Shown in pieces: positions 1 through 10,604 of a stretch of 64,000 bases of DNA. Source of the stretch: Siphonodentalium dalli (Eukaryota > Mollusca > Scaphopoda > Gadilida > Siphonodentaliidae); contig CP136063.1 of NCBI GenBank assembly GCA_032622095.1, positions 91,801,980 to 91,865,979 of the forward strand. Direction: 5' to 3'. The notes beneath the pieces were generated by a model that did no database searches, was not told the origin of the DNA, and was given only the letters and a program-made list of their open reading frames with translations. Made by a program: the position numbers and the translations under genes. How positions within the stretch are numbered: position 1 is the first letter of the stretch; each line of letters opens with the position of its first letter.

Positions 1-157
1 CCCACACTTGCGATTTATCCATTAGATGCATATGCATGCCTGTGATCGGACGATCACTATGACACCGTATCCAGCTTTACTTATTTCTCGAGACCATGAC
101 TTTATTCTCGTGGCCACGACTTAAAAAAAAATTCGGCTCTCGCCTCCGGGGCTCCAT
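1..157. mobile_element. Right end of a foldback element
   Basis: Homologous to the right end of the complete element at 33,599-34,643. It ends with GGCTCCAT, the inverse of the ATGGAGCC that starts that element at 33,599. Contains the family's repeated CACGAG / GTCGTGGC motifs and an A/T homopolymer. The left part lies outside the window. Confidence 0.6.
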
Positions 158-345
158 ACAATTCAGATATGTTTCTTTTCTGAATGTAAATTGAAACCAC
201 CCCAACACAGAGCACACCCCCACCATGCACTACTTTATATGAATCGCAAAAACTTGAATCTATACCCAAACGTCCAACTTTGATTCTCAACAATGGGACA
301 TTTGTAATACCCAACGGTTGGATATCCGATATCAGAAAAACATGC

Positions 346-405
346 AAAGCCTCTTCATGAAACGGGGCTTGTCAACTAGCAATCCCCGTTTCACGAAGAG
401 GCTTT
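346..405. repeat. Foldback hairpin, 22-bp stem
   Basis: AAAGCCTCTTCATGAAACGG begins the left arm (346-367). The right arm at 384-405 is its reverse complement with one mismatch, leaving a 16-nt loop. The copy-2 counterpart is at 34,833-34,892. Probably the remnant of a small foldback element; a structured transcript is possible but unsupported. Confidence 0.8.
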
Positions 406-512
406 GAATATTTCTCTGTGTAAACAACAGAAAACTAGCCGTTCTCCTAAGTTTTCAAAGACCACAGAACAAATGTCGAAAATCTAATGATATTGAATAT
501 TTATTTTTATTT

Positions 513-550
513 TATATATATATGTGTGTGTGTGTGTGTGTATATATATT
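513..550. repeat. (AT)n(GT)n microsatellite
   Basis: Uninterrupted TA and TG dinucleotides flanked by further TA repeats. The same locus in copy 2 is 35,003-35,040. To the right of it the two copies diverge completely for ~50-60 bp before homology resumes near 610 / 35,145. Confidence 0.9.
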
Positions 551-648
551 TGTCACATACATCATACATTTGAATACGTTTCATACTTGGAGGTCAATAA
601 ACAATAAGGTACACATGGCTCAAGAATAAACAATTATGTAGATTTAGT

Positions 649-1150
649 GATCGCAAAATCGGTTTGAAATCGGATGCATTGAACTGCATCATCCGCAACC
701 CCAGTGATATACATGTACATGTATGTATGGTTTGAAACTTTGCCCCCAAAGCTGCTTTCATGTGAATACGTTTGCCCGAAAGCTGCATGCATTTGTCACA
801 TGCGTCAGTCGTAGGTATGTAAAGGCAGCTTTCACAGACCTGCGGTTGACGCACATGTGACATTCGGCCAATGCATACGTCTCTCTGCTTTCACAGACAT
901 GCGGCTATCAGGCAACGTTTCAAACCATATACATACGTCATTGGTGCTTTCACGGGTTTGCGGGTAACTTGCGGCTGGCGCAGTTAACTAAACGCATCCG
1001 ATTTCAAAACTTGCGTCAGCCGCAACCCCGTGGAAGCGCCAGTGATATTATGTATGGTTTGAAACGTTGCGCCTAACATGGTAGCCGCATGCGTCAATAG
1101 TAGGTCTGTGAAGGCAGATAGACGCATGCGTCAGCCGCGGGTCTGTGAAA
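649..1150. mobile_element. ~500-bp inverted-repeat element with 11-bp flanking repeats
   Basis: Flanked by direct repeats GTAGATTTAGT at 638-648 and 1,151-1,161, which look like a target-site duplication. Inside are many short inverted and direct repeats of two themes, CTTTCACAGAC.TGCGG and GCGTCAGCCGC, plus GTATGGTTTGAAAC in both orientations. No ORF of note. Copy 2 is at 35,178-35,673, where one flanking repeat has mutated (GTAGCTTTAGT). Non-autonomous element of unrecognised class. Confidence 0.6.
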
Positions 1151-1407
1151 GTAGATTTAGTTATAGATGATTAGGATCGTCCGCCCGCCAGATAACAGTC
1201 CCTCGTTAAGTCGAGTTTTTGAAGAAAACAAATCTCGACCAAAACAAAGATGAACACGAGCAGATGTTCTCGATAATTTTATTATCTAATTCTAACAATG
1301 CACATGTATTTCTAATCATTTGTACAACAGTTACAGTTTGAATGTGAGTTGTAAGTTCGCCCTATTTGTGGGTTTTAAATCAGTTGGTAGTTATTTCTCT
1401 GTATAGT

Positions 1408-1902
1408 CCCCTGGTTAAGTGGTCCTGATAATTATCTATGGTGTTGGTGGGTACTGCTGAGTTAGCTTTGATGTTGGTGGGGCAAAGTGATGCTGTTGAT
1501 AAAAAGTAGCGCTATATTTCACAATTTTTTTTGCCGTCTGTGTCTAATAAGTAATCAGAGTGATTCGATGATAGACCTGTGTCTACGTTAAATATCCAAG
1601 AACATATATGTTCTAAACTAGTGTAATATGGTTGTTGCAAAATGGTCGTAATAAAACTCATCTTATTATGGTCGGTTTCATGCAATCAACGCAGGCGTTA
1701 TTGACATAATAATGTTAAAATAGATATATTACTGGGTGATTTAAATAGAATGGCTTTCTTCGAATCGTTCGGATAAGTCTCTGAAATAACATTTTGTACT
1801 TGTTCTTAACGTCATCATTTTGTTCCACCAACATCACAGTAAATTAGCAACATCATACTAAATTAGTAACATCATAGTAAATTAGCATGACCACTTGGCT
1901 GG
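1408..1902. mobile_element. TIR element, family X (AAGTGGTCCTG ends)
   Basis: The left end (CTGGTTAAGTGGTCCTGATA..., leading to GGTGTTGGTGG) is the inverse of the right end (ccaccaacatca ... catgaccacttggctg). The right arm contains three ~19-bp tandem units (acatca.a.taaattag.a) at 1,825-1,886. The same terminal sequence flanks the element at 16,971-17,953, so this is a dispersed family. No transposase seen. Confidence 0.65.
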
Positions 1903-2077
1903 CGTGGTGGTATATACGTCGTTTGTTGGTTTAACCTTTTCGTGGCCCGTAATTTTTTAGATCTGAAATAAAGAGAAAACACATGTAGTTATTGGCTACA
2001 TATCAACAAAGCGGAGGCAAATAACGACAACATACGGACCCATGATGCGGTGCAGGTATGTTATAACTACAAGTAGT

Positions 2078-2180
2078 TTGGTTTGGTTTATTGGGTGATA
2101 TTGCGTTGTGATCGTGAACAATTTTAGCGGTTTTCACTAAACATGCTCAAACGACCACAGGGCATTATCCCCCAGTAAAC
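2078..2180 (-). mobile_element. Possible SINE tail fragment
   Basis: The minus strand ends with CCCAATAAACCAAACCAAAC, closely like the 3' tail (CCCTAACAAACCAAACCAAA) of the complete SINE at 22,962-23,249. No tRNA-like head is present, so at most a truncated copy. Also in copy 2 near 36,598. Confidence 0.3.
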
Positions 2181-3589
2181 AGTACTAAACACACCCAATC
2201 TGCATTCACTGATAATGTATATAGATTTTTCCGCATATATATCTTTCCACAAATTCAGCTTAAGTTCTTATTTTTATCTGAAATATGTTCACAGTATGCA
2301 GATTATAGCATAACTTATAATTATTGAGTAAGGTGCTTCGTACGACTTGGCACCGAAATATTTATAATTGTATCAGCCAAGTTTCTGTTGTACATGCAAA
2401 CGAAAAAGGAACAATACTTAGAATGACCGTAATTCGTCATGGATATGAATGGCGAAAACCTACAATAGATCCATCAATATCAATCTCTACCAGAGCGCAC
2501 CACCCATATACTTCCTGTCTGACTCTGCCGCCGGCTCGGTACAAGTCTGTGGTTTTCTATATTTAGCGCGGGGTTTTCCAGCCAAAATAGGGAAAACGAT
2601 CGCCCCAAATGAAGTTTTGACGTCATGCCATGATAATTATGACGTCTTAACTGACATTCATTAAATTGGGGACTGTACACCAAAACATTTGGATGTCATT
2701 TTCGATCGGATCAAGAGATATAGGTTAGCATGCAGAGAAGAAAATAAATGAGCAATTTCGTGAATATTTTAAAGATATTTCGTCCAATTTATTACTATCG
2801 AGCAAACTCCAGAAAATTGAAAATAAAAGTTATCTGCATTCGCTGAATTCATGTTTAGCCATACTGGATCTTCGTCTATCAGCTTGAAGCTTTCCGTCGT
2901 AAACTGTCCTCTCCAGGATGATAGCAAATCTCCAAAATTAGAGGCTGCTCATTAAAACCAATCTTCTCATCTCTTAGACTACTATCAAATGAAATGTTTT
3001 AATTTGAAAATATTTTTCATGTTAAATAATAGAATTTTTTTCCGAAGAAGTGTCCAAATTCAATGTTCTTCCCATGACCATTTTATGGACATAGACAAAA
3101 AGGGATAATCTGATGTAAAATATTAAGACAGACTGTTTCCAATCACATTTATTGTCAGAATATGAAGAGAGATATTGTCAAAATAACAATAATTTGTGTC
3201 AGGATTTTGACATGCATTGGCGTCATATACGTATTAATTGATGTTGATGTCATGATACCGAAAAGAGAAACCCACACAGAGCTCAAGATTATTTCTATTT
3301 GTTTGCTATCCAATATTCTCCTACAGCCAGCAACAGACTATGTCACAACTTCTCTTTTTAAAATAATATGGGCTTTGATTGGTGTTATTTAGTCCAAAAA
3401 ATGAGAATTTTTAAGCTTCTGACTAAATTGTTTCACATTTTCAACAAATGCTAGTTTTGGCTATATATTTTGTTTTATCTATAAAAACTTGCCAATTTTA
3501 TTGCATACTACATTGAGGTGACGTTTCTTGACACCTTCCATTTAGTTGATAAATCAAGACTCATTTTGAAAAGAGACTAAATTTTAATT
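2181..3589. other. Non-coding stretch, no gene recognised
   Basis: AT-rich sequence conserved between copies. The 76-codon ORF at 3,162-3,392 is broken in copy 2 by a 40-bp insertion near 37,680, so it is not a conserved protein. No promoter, RNA gene or repeat boundary is clear. Confidence 0.6.
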
Positions 3590-4760
3590 GGAAAGCATAT
3601 TTCGCTTTTATCACAAGAATGCATGGTGGTATACTATGAACGCAATTTATCAAAACACAAAGGAGTACCATAGACTGTATTAAATCAATTCTAAACTTGA
3701 CCAAAATTGCCTACATATTGTGTGGCAGAGACTATATATATGGAAATTATATCCGGTTATAGTCACCAAGGTCTCATATACCCGAAAGGTACTACGTTTC
3801 TGCAATCGATTCACCCCCGTTTACCACTTTCCCATAATACTACACACATATGTTGCACGAATACAATACATAGCAACAATGAGAAATATATCCATGATTG
3901 TAATCATAGAATATAAAATATATTGGTTTCACGAATGACCAATTCATAATTCCGTTAAAACAACTAATCCTTCAAATTATTACAACTATATACGGCTTAT
4001 CACTGAAGGTTTCTCGTGCATCTCATCAGAAGTCCCATCTACACCTTTTACCTGACTCGGCCTCTGGATCGCAGTTCGACTTTGAATCCGTCCCAAAAAT
4101 TCTCATTTCTATAAATAAAACGCCCATGGCCCATGTATACCAAGAATCAGAGAGACACTAGACACGCGGAGCGCGAAATAAGAAGTCGTTTTAGTAGCAG
4201 AACGAAAATTAGTCTGGCATAAATCGTCTCTTTGTCCTGCTGCGATGGGGTGCTAGTCTGCTGAATAGATTATTGTTTCTTTACAGTATAATAAGCACTG
4301 CGACATACGTACATGGTTTATTATCACGGAGAGTGTTGACAATTCCGGAAATGTAAATAGCATTTATACTGCAAGGGTATGCACTTCAGTTTCTGCGTTA
4401 CATTCATTAATTAATCACCGAATGACACTACCACGCACTGTGTGGCGGAACATTAATTCGTGTGCTGAATGCCCGGAATTAGTATTTTTACCTGACTGTT
4501 GGACGTATTCTAAGCAGAAAACCCGAACTTTTAAAAACGTAAATCATTGGGTTTGACTTGCGTTGCAATGACATATTAATCCTTCAGATGGATCTGTATT
4601 AATTATATGTATATATTTAAGGCTATTTAACATGATACTTATATATTAGCGATACGTATTGTCACTCATAGGTGGTTATACAGTATATTTCGTTCGTCGT
4701 GGAATGGCTTGGAGTTGCGGCCATTTTGACATCCATTTCATGACTGCGATTGTATTATTT
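3590..4760. repeat. Dispersed repeat block R, member A
   Basis: Diverged paralogue of 24,770-26,830. Shared landmarks are tgaacgcaatttatcaaaac, the stretch around gaccaaaattgcctac, the atggtttattatcacgga region, and aaatcattgggtttgacttg. Member A carries at ~3,905-4,150 a piece that matches, inverted, the subterminal sequence of the copy-1 element at 14,665-16,007. In copy 2 (38,150-38,880), 442 bp corresponding to 3,775-4,216 are missing; member B retains homologous sequence on both sides of that gap, so this is a deletion in copy 2. Confidence 0.7.
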
Positions 4761-5118
4761 TCTGTCCTGCCACACTATTCGCTCCCGTACTCGAATTTCA
4801 CACGAACTTGTATTATAACTGCGTAATTCCTATATGCCACAATATATCGTATAATGACTTATTTCAATAACTGATGTAATATCTACAACCATATTGGATG
4901 CCATCTTGGATAACAAAGCTTACCCAAATGGGAATTTAGAGAATTTTATATTTGACACCAAAATTGCTTTAAAAAAACAAACAATTTTGTCCGGTTTAAC
5001 CCATCATTTCACGTGCGTACCACAACCATACCATCGAATGTTTTGCACTCTGCGACTTTTTGACCCCTGTGACATCTACAACAAAATGATATCAGCTTCA
5101 TGCTCTATCTCGATGCAA
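4761..5118. other. Non-coding interval 3' of the precursor gene
   Basis: Conserved in copy 2 (38,880-39,239). An 85-codon plus-strand ORF (4,894-5,151) has no recognisable similarity and its differences from copy 2 are not biased to silent sites; treated as noise. Confidence 0.5.
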
Positions 5119-5279
5119 TTAGCAATTAATTTCAATCAATTTTATATATGAAATGGCCCCATACTCCAAGCATTTGTATACCTCATGTTGGTGCGTCTTT
5201 TTACCCATACCCCTAAACAGAATCCACTCACATGGGTACTGCCAGAAACGATGTATGTTTTCATATTTTGCCCACAGAT
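5119..5279 (-). CDS. Candidate 3' terminal exon (exon 3A)
   Basis: If exon 2A (ending in phase 1) is joined to an AG at 5,280, the frame reads D-L-W-A-K-Y-E-N..., stays open for 52 codons with two cysteines (PCEW and YKCLEYG) and stops with TAA at 5,119-5,121. The first ~60 bases are conserved in the unit-B copy at 7,855-7,914. The acceptor context (ccttcgcgag) is weak, with no pyrimidine tract, and in unit B the frame meets TAG after H-R-F-W. A tentative exon only. Confidence 0.3.
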
Positions 5280-5421
5280 CTCGCGAAGGATTTTAATGTG
5301 TGGTATATAGAAAGGTCCCCGCACTACATGAACATAATTTAATTCGGTTCAAATTTTGTCTAGGTTAGGACATATTTCTCGTATTTTGACTGGACTATAA
5401 TATGAAAGCGGTGCTTCTTAC

Positions 5422-5722
5422 CATCATTGAACAGTTCTGGGTAGGAGTCTTTGATGAAGTCCTCAATTCCACTGCATAGATCGTCAAAGAGGTCCTCGAC
5501 TCTTTCAGGGGAAGCCGTTGGATAATCTCCGCCGGGGTATCGTTCGTGGATCTTCTTGAATTTCTCCATGAGTCCTCTCTTCATTGGTTTCATGCTGTCC
5601 TTGAACTCTCTAAACAGACAAACCATCGTGAGAGGATGTAGGGGGTCCATTTCCATATTGGCGTCATCCGTAGCGACCTCCGCCGTAGTCACCTCCTCTG
5701 TTATGGTTTCCACTGTGGTACC
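5422..5722 (-). CDS. Secreted precursor exon 2A
   Basis: Acceptor tctctttgtag precedes 5,722 and a consensus donor (GATG|GTAAGAAG) follows 5,422. The 301 bp enter in phase 0 and leave in phase 1. The exon encodes an acidic, Thr/Glu-rich N-terminal stretch, then PLHPLTMVCLFREFKD, a basic helix-like KRGLMEKFKKIHERYPGG, and VEDLFDDLCSG...PELFNDG. Two cysteines lie 48 residues apart. It is the duplicate of exon 2B; its own upstream exon 1 is truncated (7,379-7,435), so it can be expressed only by splicing from exon 1 at 10,605-10,784, which is phase-compatible. Family not recognised. Confidence 0.75.
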
Positions 5723-7378
5723 CTACAAAGAGACTCAAAGTGTTACTACCTGGAATATTTACCATTCTAGACAGTCCTGCACCAACAAAACGGAGCCAAC
5801 TCACTGGAAAGCTTTGAGTGGTTCCGGTAGAGCTACATGCTTAGGGTACCTTCACACAGCTGGAAAAATTGTGTGGTATTTTTTCAGCTATTTCGTTAAC
5901 GACACGATAATTAAAATTTCGAATTTCAACATGTAACGATGCTACTGACATTTGCCTTATAATACCTATATAAATGATTCTAATAAATGACTGCAAATAA
6001 AAAGGCAGGCAAATTTACGAGAGTGTGAACGCGGCCTAAGGGTACGTTCACACACCTGGCAAAATTCCAGGTCATTTTTATGAAATTATTCGCAGATGGC
6101 TATCTAGTGCCCACTTTTGAACGATATATTTTGAAGTTACAGAATATGTGTTTTCGATATGTACTGCCTATTACTATTAGAGCGATGAAACTCCGGGATT
6201 TTATTTGACGATTGAATATTGTCATATATTTGAAAGCATACTTCGGTTCATATCATAGCACACTACAACCCCCCCCCCCCCCCCGTGGCGAATTGCCAAC
6301 AAGTACATAGTAAAACTGCCTCTTTTGAATGTTGATATTGGACCATGAAAGCTCCACATGGCTGGTCCCATGTGTTCTATCTCATTATTTAACATATCCT
6401 CCAATGAAATCAGTGCAAAGTATACTTGGTAAAAACGAAAAGTGTGCATTATATGAGCCAACTAGACCAACGAGTTGTGCACATTGTATATATACTTTAA
6501 TCTATAAACGTTACGAACACCGTTTTCGAACACGATAGTTAACTCTAAGATAACCTTGATTTCGTTAACGATAAATTGTCCGGCCCACATTAACGTGTTT
6601 ATCCATTTATGAAATCAGTACATAGTGTGCGAATTTTATATGTAAAGTAAGCACAATTTGAACTGATTTCCAGGAATATGGGGCTACATTGTTACCGGGT
6701 GTATATGGAGAACGTTATGGTGGCAGTCGTGTGGTGTCTAGATGGATGGGATACATTTATAAATATTCAATTCAGCGGACTGTCACCAAAATCGTTTGAA
6801 TTCATTTCTGTTCTATACATGGTGCCCACACATAATTTAAGCAATTATATTCTGATGGACTTCTACAAAAGTATAGCCAGCCACCTAGGGACGATGTGAC
6901 CGGGGGTTCTCGTCCTCATCTTTGGCAAAGATTAGAAATTTCATGCTTGAGTTAACGGAAGTTGGAAGTTTCAGAACGAAAATTTGTTGCTACTTTTCTA
7001 AATATATCGTTTTTAAACCAAGATTCGAACATTTTCCTACATTCTATTAGAACTTGACTGAGGTGGGCATCATTTGGAAAATGTCCACTCACAGGGAGCT
7101 ATCTGGTTGAAATTGTCACAGTTGGATGGTATTGGGTATCCGTAGAGGCGTCCAACTGAAATTTCGCCGAATTGTGGTCGTTGGTCTTCCACCTTTGGTG
7201 TCAACACACCCTTAGTGACAAATTTGGATAACAGTTATCGATTAAGGCAACACATAGTCGTACCTTGTAGTACGAAAGTATATTTTGTTAACATTTAACA
7301 TTTAACATATTTCCGCTAATTGTCGAATGAGACGGTGACGATCATTGAGGTCACGTGGTACGACGATATCCTGCTTAC
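5723..7378 (-). other. Intron-like sequence of unit A
   Basis: Paralogous to the intron between exons 2B and 1 (8,236-10,604). The first ~150 bases next to the acceptor are about 95% identical between units. Contains a run of 16 C at 6,270-6,285 (shorter in copy 2 at 40,407-40,419). Lacks the 21-bp minisatellite of unit B. Plus-strand ORFs at 6,678-6,899 and 9,920-10,123 are homologous intron sequence with no sign of coding constraint. Confidence 0.6.
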
Positions 7379-7435
7379 CTCAGCTCTTTTCTCAAGGTCC
7401 TCCAATGGCCACTCGAAGTCTCGCTTCTCTTCAGC
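7379..7435 (-). pseudogene. Truncated exon 1 of unit A
   Basis: Encodes only A-E-E-K-R-D-F-E-W-P-L-E-D-L-E-K-R-A-E followed by the normal donor GAG|GTAAGC. Homology to exon 1 (10,605-10,784) stops abruptly at about 7,435, so the signal peptide, start codon and promoter are missing. Beyond it lies dispersed-repeat sequence related to 24,770-25,330. This marks the breakpoint of the internal tandem duplication. Copy-2 equivalent: 41,495-41,551. Confidence 0.8.
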
Positions 7436-7439
7436 TTGT

Positions 7440-7850
7440 TCTATAAGAGTGAACACACGCTCGAATTATGCGAGGAAGAATTATATGAAGTATAAGAGAA
7501 ACTTTGGATGGAGATATATGAATATTCTCTCTAATGCATTTCACGAGAGCCAGCGAAAGCAGGGTCTCATACAACTGTTTAATCTGGACTATTGGGTTCC
7601 CAGAAATGGAAAAATCGCGTAGTATGTGTGCAAATAAACAGTTAAAGGGATATAGTTGGAATGAATTGATTACGTGGCCTGTTATGGAAGCAGAGATATA
7701 TGTGCTGTGTATATCATATTGTCCATGTCTCAAAATAGTAGTCGTACTTGCCTCAACCAAGTGATGAACATGCATATTTCGATTTTATCACAAGATTGCA
7801 CCGTGATATGCTATGAACGCAATTTATCAAAACACAAACCCTAAACAAAA
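7440..7850. repeat. Dispersed repeat block R, fragment between units A and B
   Basis: Aligns with 24,770-25,270: agtataagagaaac, the attctctctaat stretch, gcgaaagcagggtctca, and tgaacgcaatttatcaaaac. It sits exactly between truncated exon 1A and the 3' flank of unit B. It is therefore the junction of the ~3-kb duplication, and the repeat may have mediated it. Confidence 0.6.
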
Positions 7851-7854
7851 TCCA

Positions 7855-7914
7855 CCAAAAACTCACATGGGTACTACCAGAAACGATGACAGTTTTCATA
7901 TTTTGCGCACAGAT
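7855..7914 (-). pseudogene. Exon-3-like segment of unit B
   Basis: Conserved with the start of candidate exon 3A. Splicing to the CACACAG|ATCTG acceptor would leave an intron of only 32 bp, and the frame D-L-C-A-K-Y-E-N-C-H-R-F-W then meets TAG where unit A has CAG. Either unit B ends early here, the intron is not removed and the frame runs on to 7,753, or this is not an exon. The 3' end of the gene is unresolved. Confidence 0.25.
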
Positions 7915-7946
7915 CTGTGTGGTGCAAACACAATAGTGCTTCTTAC

Positions 7947-8235
7947 CATCCTTGAACAGTTCTGGGAATGAGTCCTTGGTGAAGTCCTCAAGTCCACTGC
8001 ATAGATAGTCAAATAGGTCCTCGACTCTTTCAGGGGAAGCCGTTGGATAATCTCCGCCAGGATATCGTTCGTGGATCTTCTTGAACTTCTCCATGAGTCC
8101 TCTCTTCTCTGGTGTCATCTTATCCTTCATCTCTCTATAGAGACAAACCATCGTGAGAGGGTGTAGCGGGTTTCTCTGGGTTCCTGTCGGCATCTCCGTA
8201 GTGACCTCTTCCAACATAGTTTCCTCCGTGGTAGC
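7947..8235 (-). CDS. Secreted precursor exon 2B
   Basis: A clear acceptor (tctctttgtag) before 8,235 and a donor (GATG|GTAAGAAG) after 7,947 define 289 bp, phase 0 in and phase 1 out. It encodes 96 residues: an acidic N-terminal third (ATTEETMLEEVTTE...), then NPLHPLTMVCLYREMKDKM, the invariant KRGLMEKFKKIHERYPGG and an amphipathic C-terminal part with LCSGLEDF. Joined to exon 1 (phase 0) it gives residues 61-156 of a precursor with cysteines at 91 and 139. The core is nearly the same as in exon 2A, whereas the acidic N-terminal part differs strongly. Function not recognised; a small secreted helical peptide or hormone-like protein is an inference. Confidence 0.8.
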
Positions 8236-10604
8236 CTACAAAGAGACTTAAAGTGTTACTACCTGGAATATTTACCATTCTTGACAGTCCTGCACCACCA
8301 ACACGGAGCCAACTCACTGGAAAGCTTTGGGTGGTTCCTGTAGAGCTACATGCTTAGGGTACCTTCACACAGCTGGAAAAATTGTCTGATATTGTTTTGC
8401 AACTATTTCGTCATAGAAAACCATATGGTTTCAGAAATATAACATCAACATGCGTATAAACTTTACCAAAGCTAACGACACGATAATTAAAATTTCGGTA
8501 GTTCTACGTGTAACGATGCCACTGATATTTGCCTTCTAATATCTGTATAAATGATTATATTACCTGTATAAATGATTCTAATATCTGTATAAATGATTCT
8601 AATACCTGTATAAATGATTCAAATACCTGTATAAATAATTCAAATACCTGTATAAATGATTCTAATACCTGTATAAATGATTCTAATACCTGTATAAATG
8701 ATTCTAATATGTGTATAAATGATTCTAATACCTGTATAAATGATTCAAATATCTGTATAAATTATTCAAATATCTGTATAAATGATTCTAATACCTGTAT
8801 AAATGATTCTTGCGAGATAGTTGAAAGTAATATTCAGCAGCATCGTTACATGTGGAACTACAGAGTTTTTACTTCGTTAGTTGTGGCATAAATACAGTTC
8901 ATAATAATTTTTGCGTTCGATTTCTGGTAATTTATAGCTTTCTGTATCGAAATGACTGCAAATAAAAAAGCAGGAAAATTTACGAGATTGTGAAGCGGCC
9001 GGCCAAATTCCAGGCCATTTTTATGAAATTATTCGCAGATGGCTATCTAGTGCACACATTTAAATGATAAATTTTGAAAACAGAATATGTGTCCTCGACT
9101 ATATTTGCCGACTATTAGAGCGGTGCAACTCCGGCATTTTATTGCATGATTGAATCTTGTCACATTTTTGAAAGCTAACTTTGGTAATATTTCAGTTGTG
9201 TGCTAACTTGAGGAATTATAGCTCCCACTGCGCTTGTAGTAATCAATTGGGCATGTTTATGTTATAGATGTAAATTGTTTAACGTTACGTTAATATCATA
9301 GAACACTGCAACTCCCCCTCCCGTGGCGAATTGCTAAAACGTACATAGTAAAACTGCCTCTTTTGAATGTTGATATTTGACCATGAAAGCTCCACATGAC
9401 TGGCCCAATTCCCATCTCATTATTCAACATATCCTCCAATGAAATCAGTGCAGAGCAAACATGGGAGAAAGAAAAATGCGCATTATATGAGCTGATATGC
9501 ACATTGTATACAGACTCTATACCTGTAACGAACACCGTTTTTGAACACGATAGTTAACTCAAAGATAACCGTTATTTCGTTAAAGATAAATTGTACGAAA
9601 TAACGGACATGATTCACACGACACTGAGACACATTTCTGGAAAAATATTGAAAATAAAACTGACAGGGAGGGTGGGTTTGTTGGATGATGCGGTTTCAAT
9701 TTTACAACCCTAAATAGCTTATGTAATCCCATTCATTACCGCCACATCGTGTAGAAAACGTACCAATTAGTGCCAGACCCACATTTAATCGGATAAAATT
9801 GTCCGACACGTAAGCCCACAATTAACGTGTTGATCCATTTATGAAATCAGTACATAGTGTGCGAATTTTATATTTGAAGTAAGCACAATATGAACTGATT
9901 TGCAGGAATAGGGGCTACGTTGTTATCGGGTGTATATGGAGAACGTTATGGTGGCAGTCGTGTGGTGTCTAGATTGATGAGATACATTTGTATTCATTTT
10001 AGCGGACTGTCACCAAAATCGTTTCAATTCATTTCTGTTCTATACATCGAACACACAATTCTAAGCAATTATATTCTAATGTACTTCTACTATATTGTAA
10101 CCAGCTTCCTAGGGACGATCTGACCGGGGTGGGTATCTTCCTCATCTTTGGTAAAGATTAGAAATTTCATGCTTCAGGTAACGGAAGTTGGAAGTTTCAG
10201 AACGAAATTGGTTGATACTGTTTTAAATATTTCGTTTTTTAAACCAAGATTCAAACATTTTCCTACTTTCTATTAGTATTTGACCGAGATGGACATCATT
10301 TGGAAAATGTCCACTTATAGGGAGGTGTCTGGTTGAAATTGTCACAGTTGGGTGGTATTGGGTATTCGTTAGAGGCGTCCAACTGAATTTTCCCCGAATT
10401 GTGATCGTTGGTCGTGCACCTTTAGTATCCACACACGCTTAGTGAGCAATGTGGATAGAATGTATCGATTAAGGCAACAAAGAGTCGTACCTTGTGGTAT
10501 ACGAAAGTATATTTTGTTAACATTTAAGGCGGAAATATCTGCTAATTGTCGAATGAGAAGGTGACTATCATTCGGGTCACGTGGTACGACGATATCCTGC
10601 TTAC
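8236..10604 (-). other. Intron 1 of the precursor gene (unit B)
   Basis: 2.37 kb, GT (10,604-10,603) to AG (8,237-8,236) on the minus strand. Contains the 21-bp minisatellite and a TATATA-rich interior. The region around 9,900-10,560 is paralogous to 6,660-7,330 of unit A. Confidence 0.75.
8537..8811. repeat. 21-bp minisatellite, ~13 units
   Basis: Tandem units of AATACCTGTATAAATGATTCT with variants (atctg, taaattattcaa). Because 21 is a multiple of three, one plus-strand frame stays open and yields C-I-N-D-S-N-T repeats; this is an artefact of period, not a gene. Copy 2 (42,686-42,960) has the same length but a different order of variant units. Located in intron 1. Confidence 0.92.

Noticed and set aside
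102-347. 81-codon ORF repeated at 34,649-34,834
   Set aside because: Runs across the end of a foldback element, and a 1-nt difference changes its frame between copies.
2449-2683. Overlapping conserved ORFs on both strands near 2,324-2,683
   Set aside because: Near identity between copies is no more than that of flanking non-coding DNA; no splice sites, domain or start context.
3162-3392. 76-codon hydrophobic ORF
   Set aside because: Disrupted by a 40-bp insertion and indels in copy 2.
4894-5151. 85-codon plus-strand ORF
   Set aside because: Changes between copies include several replacements and no silent bias; overlaps the candidate 3' exon on the other strand.
8529-8891. 120-codon ORF with C-I-N-D-S-N-T repeats (and its copy at 42,678-43,040)
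   Set aside because: Produced by a 21-bp minisatellite inside an intron of a minus-strand gene; a period divisible by three keeps the frame open by chance.
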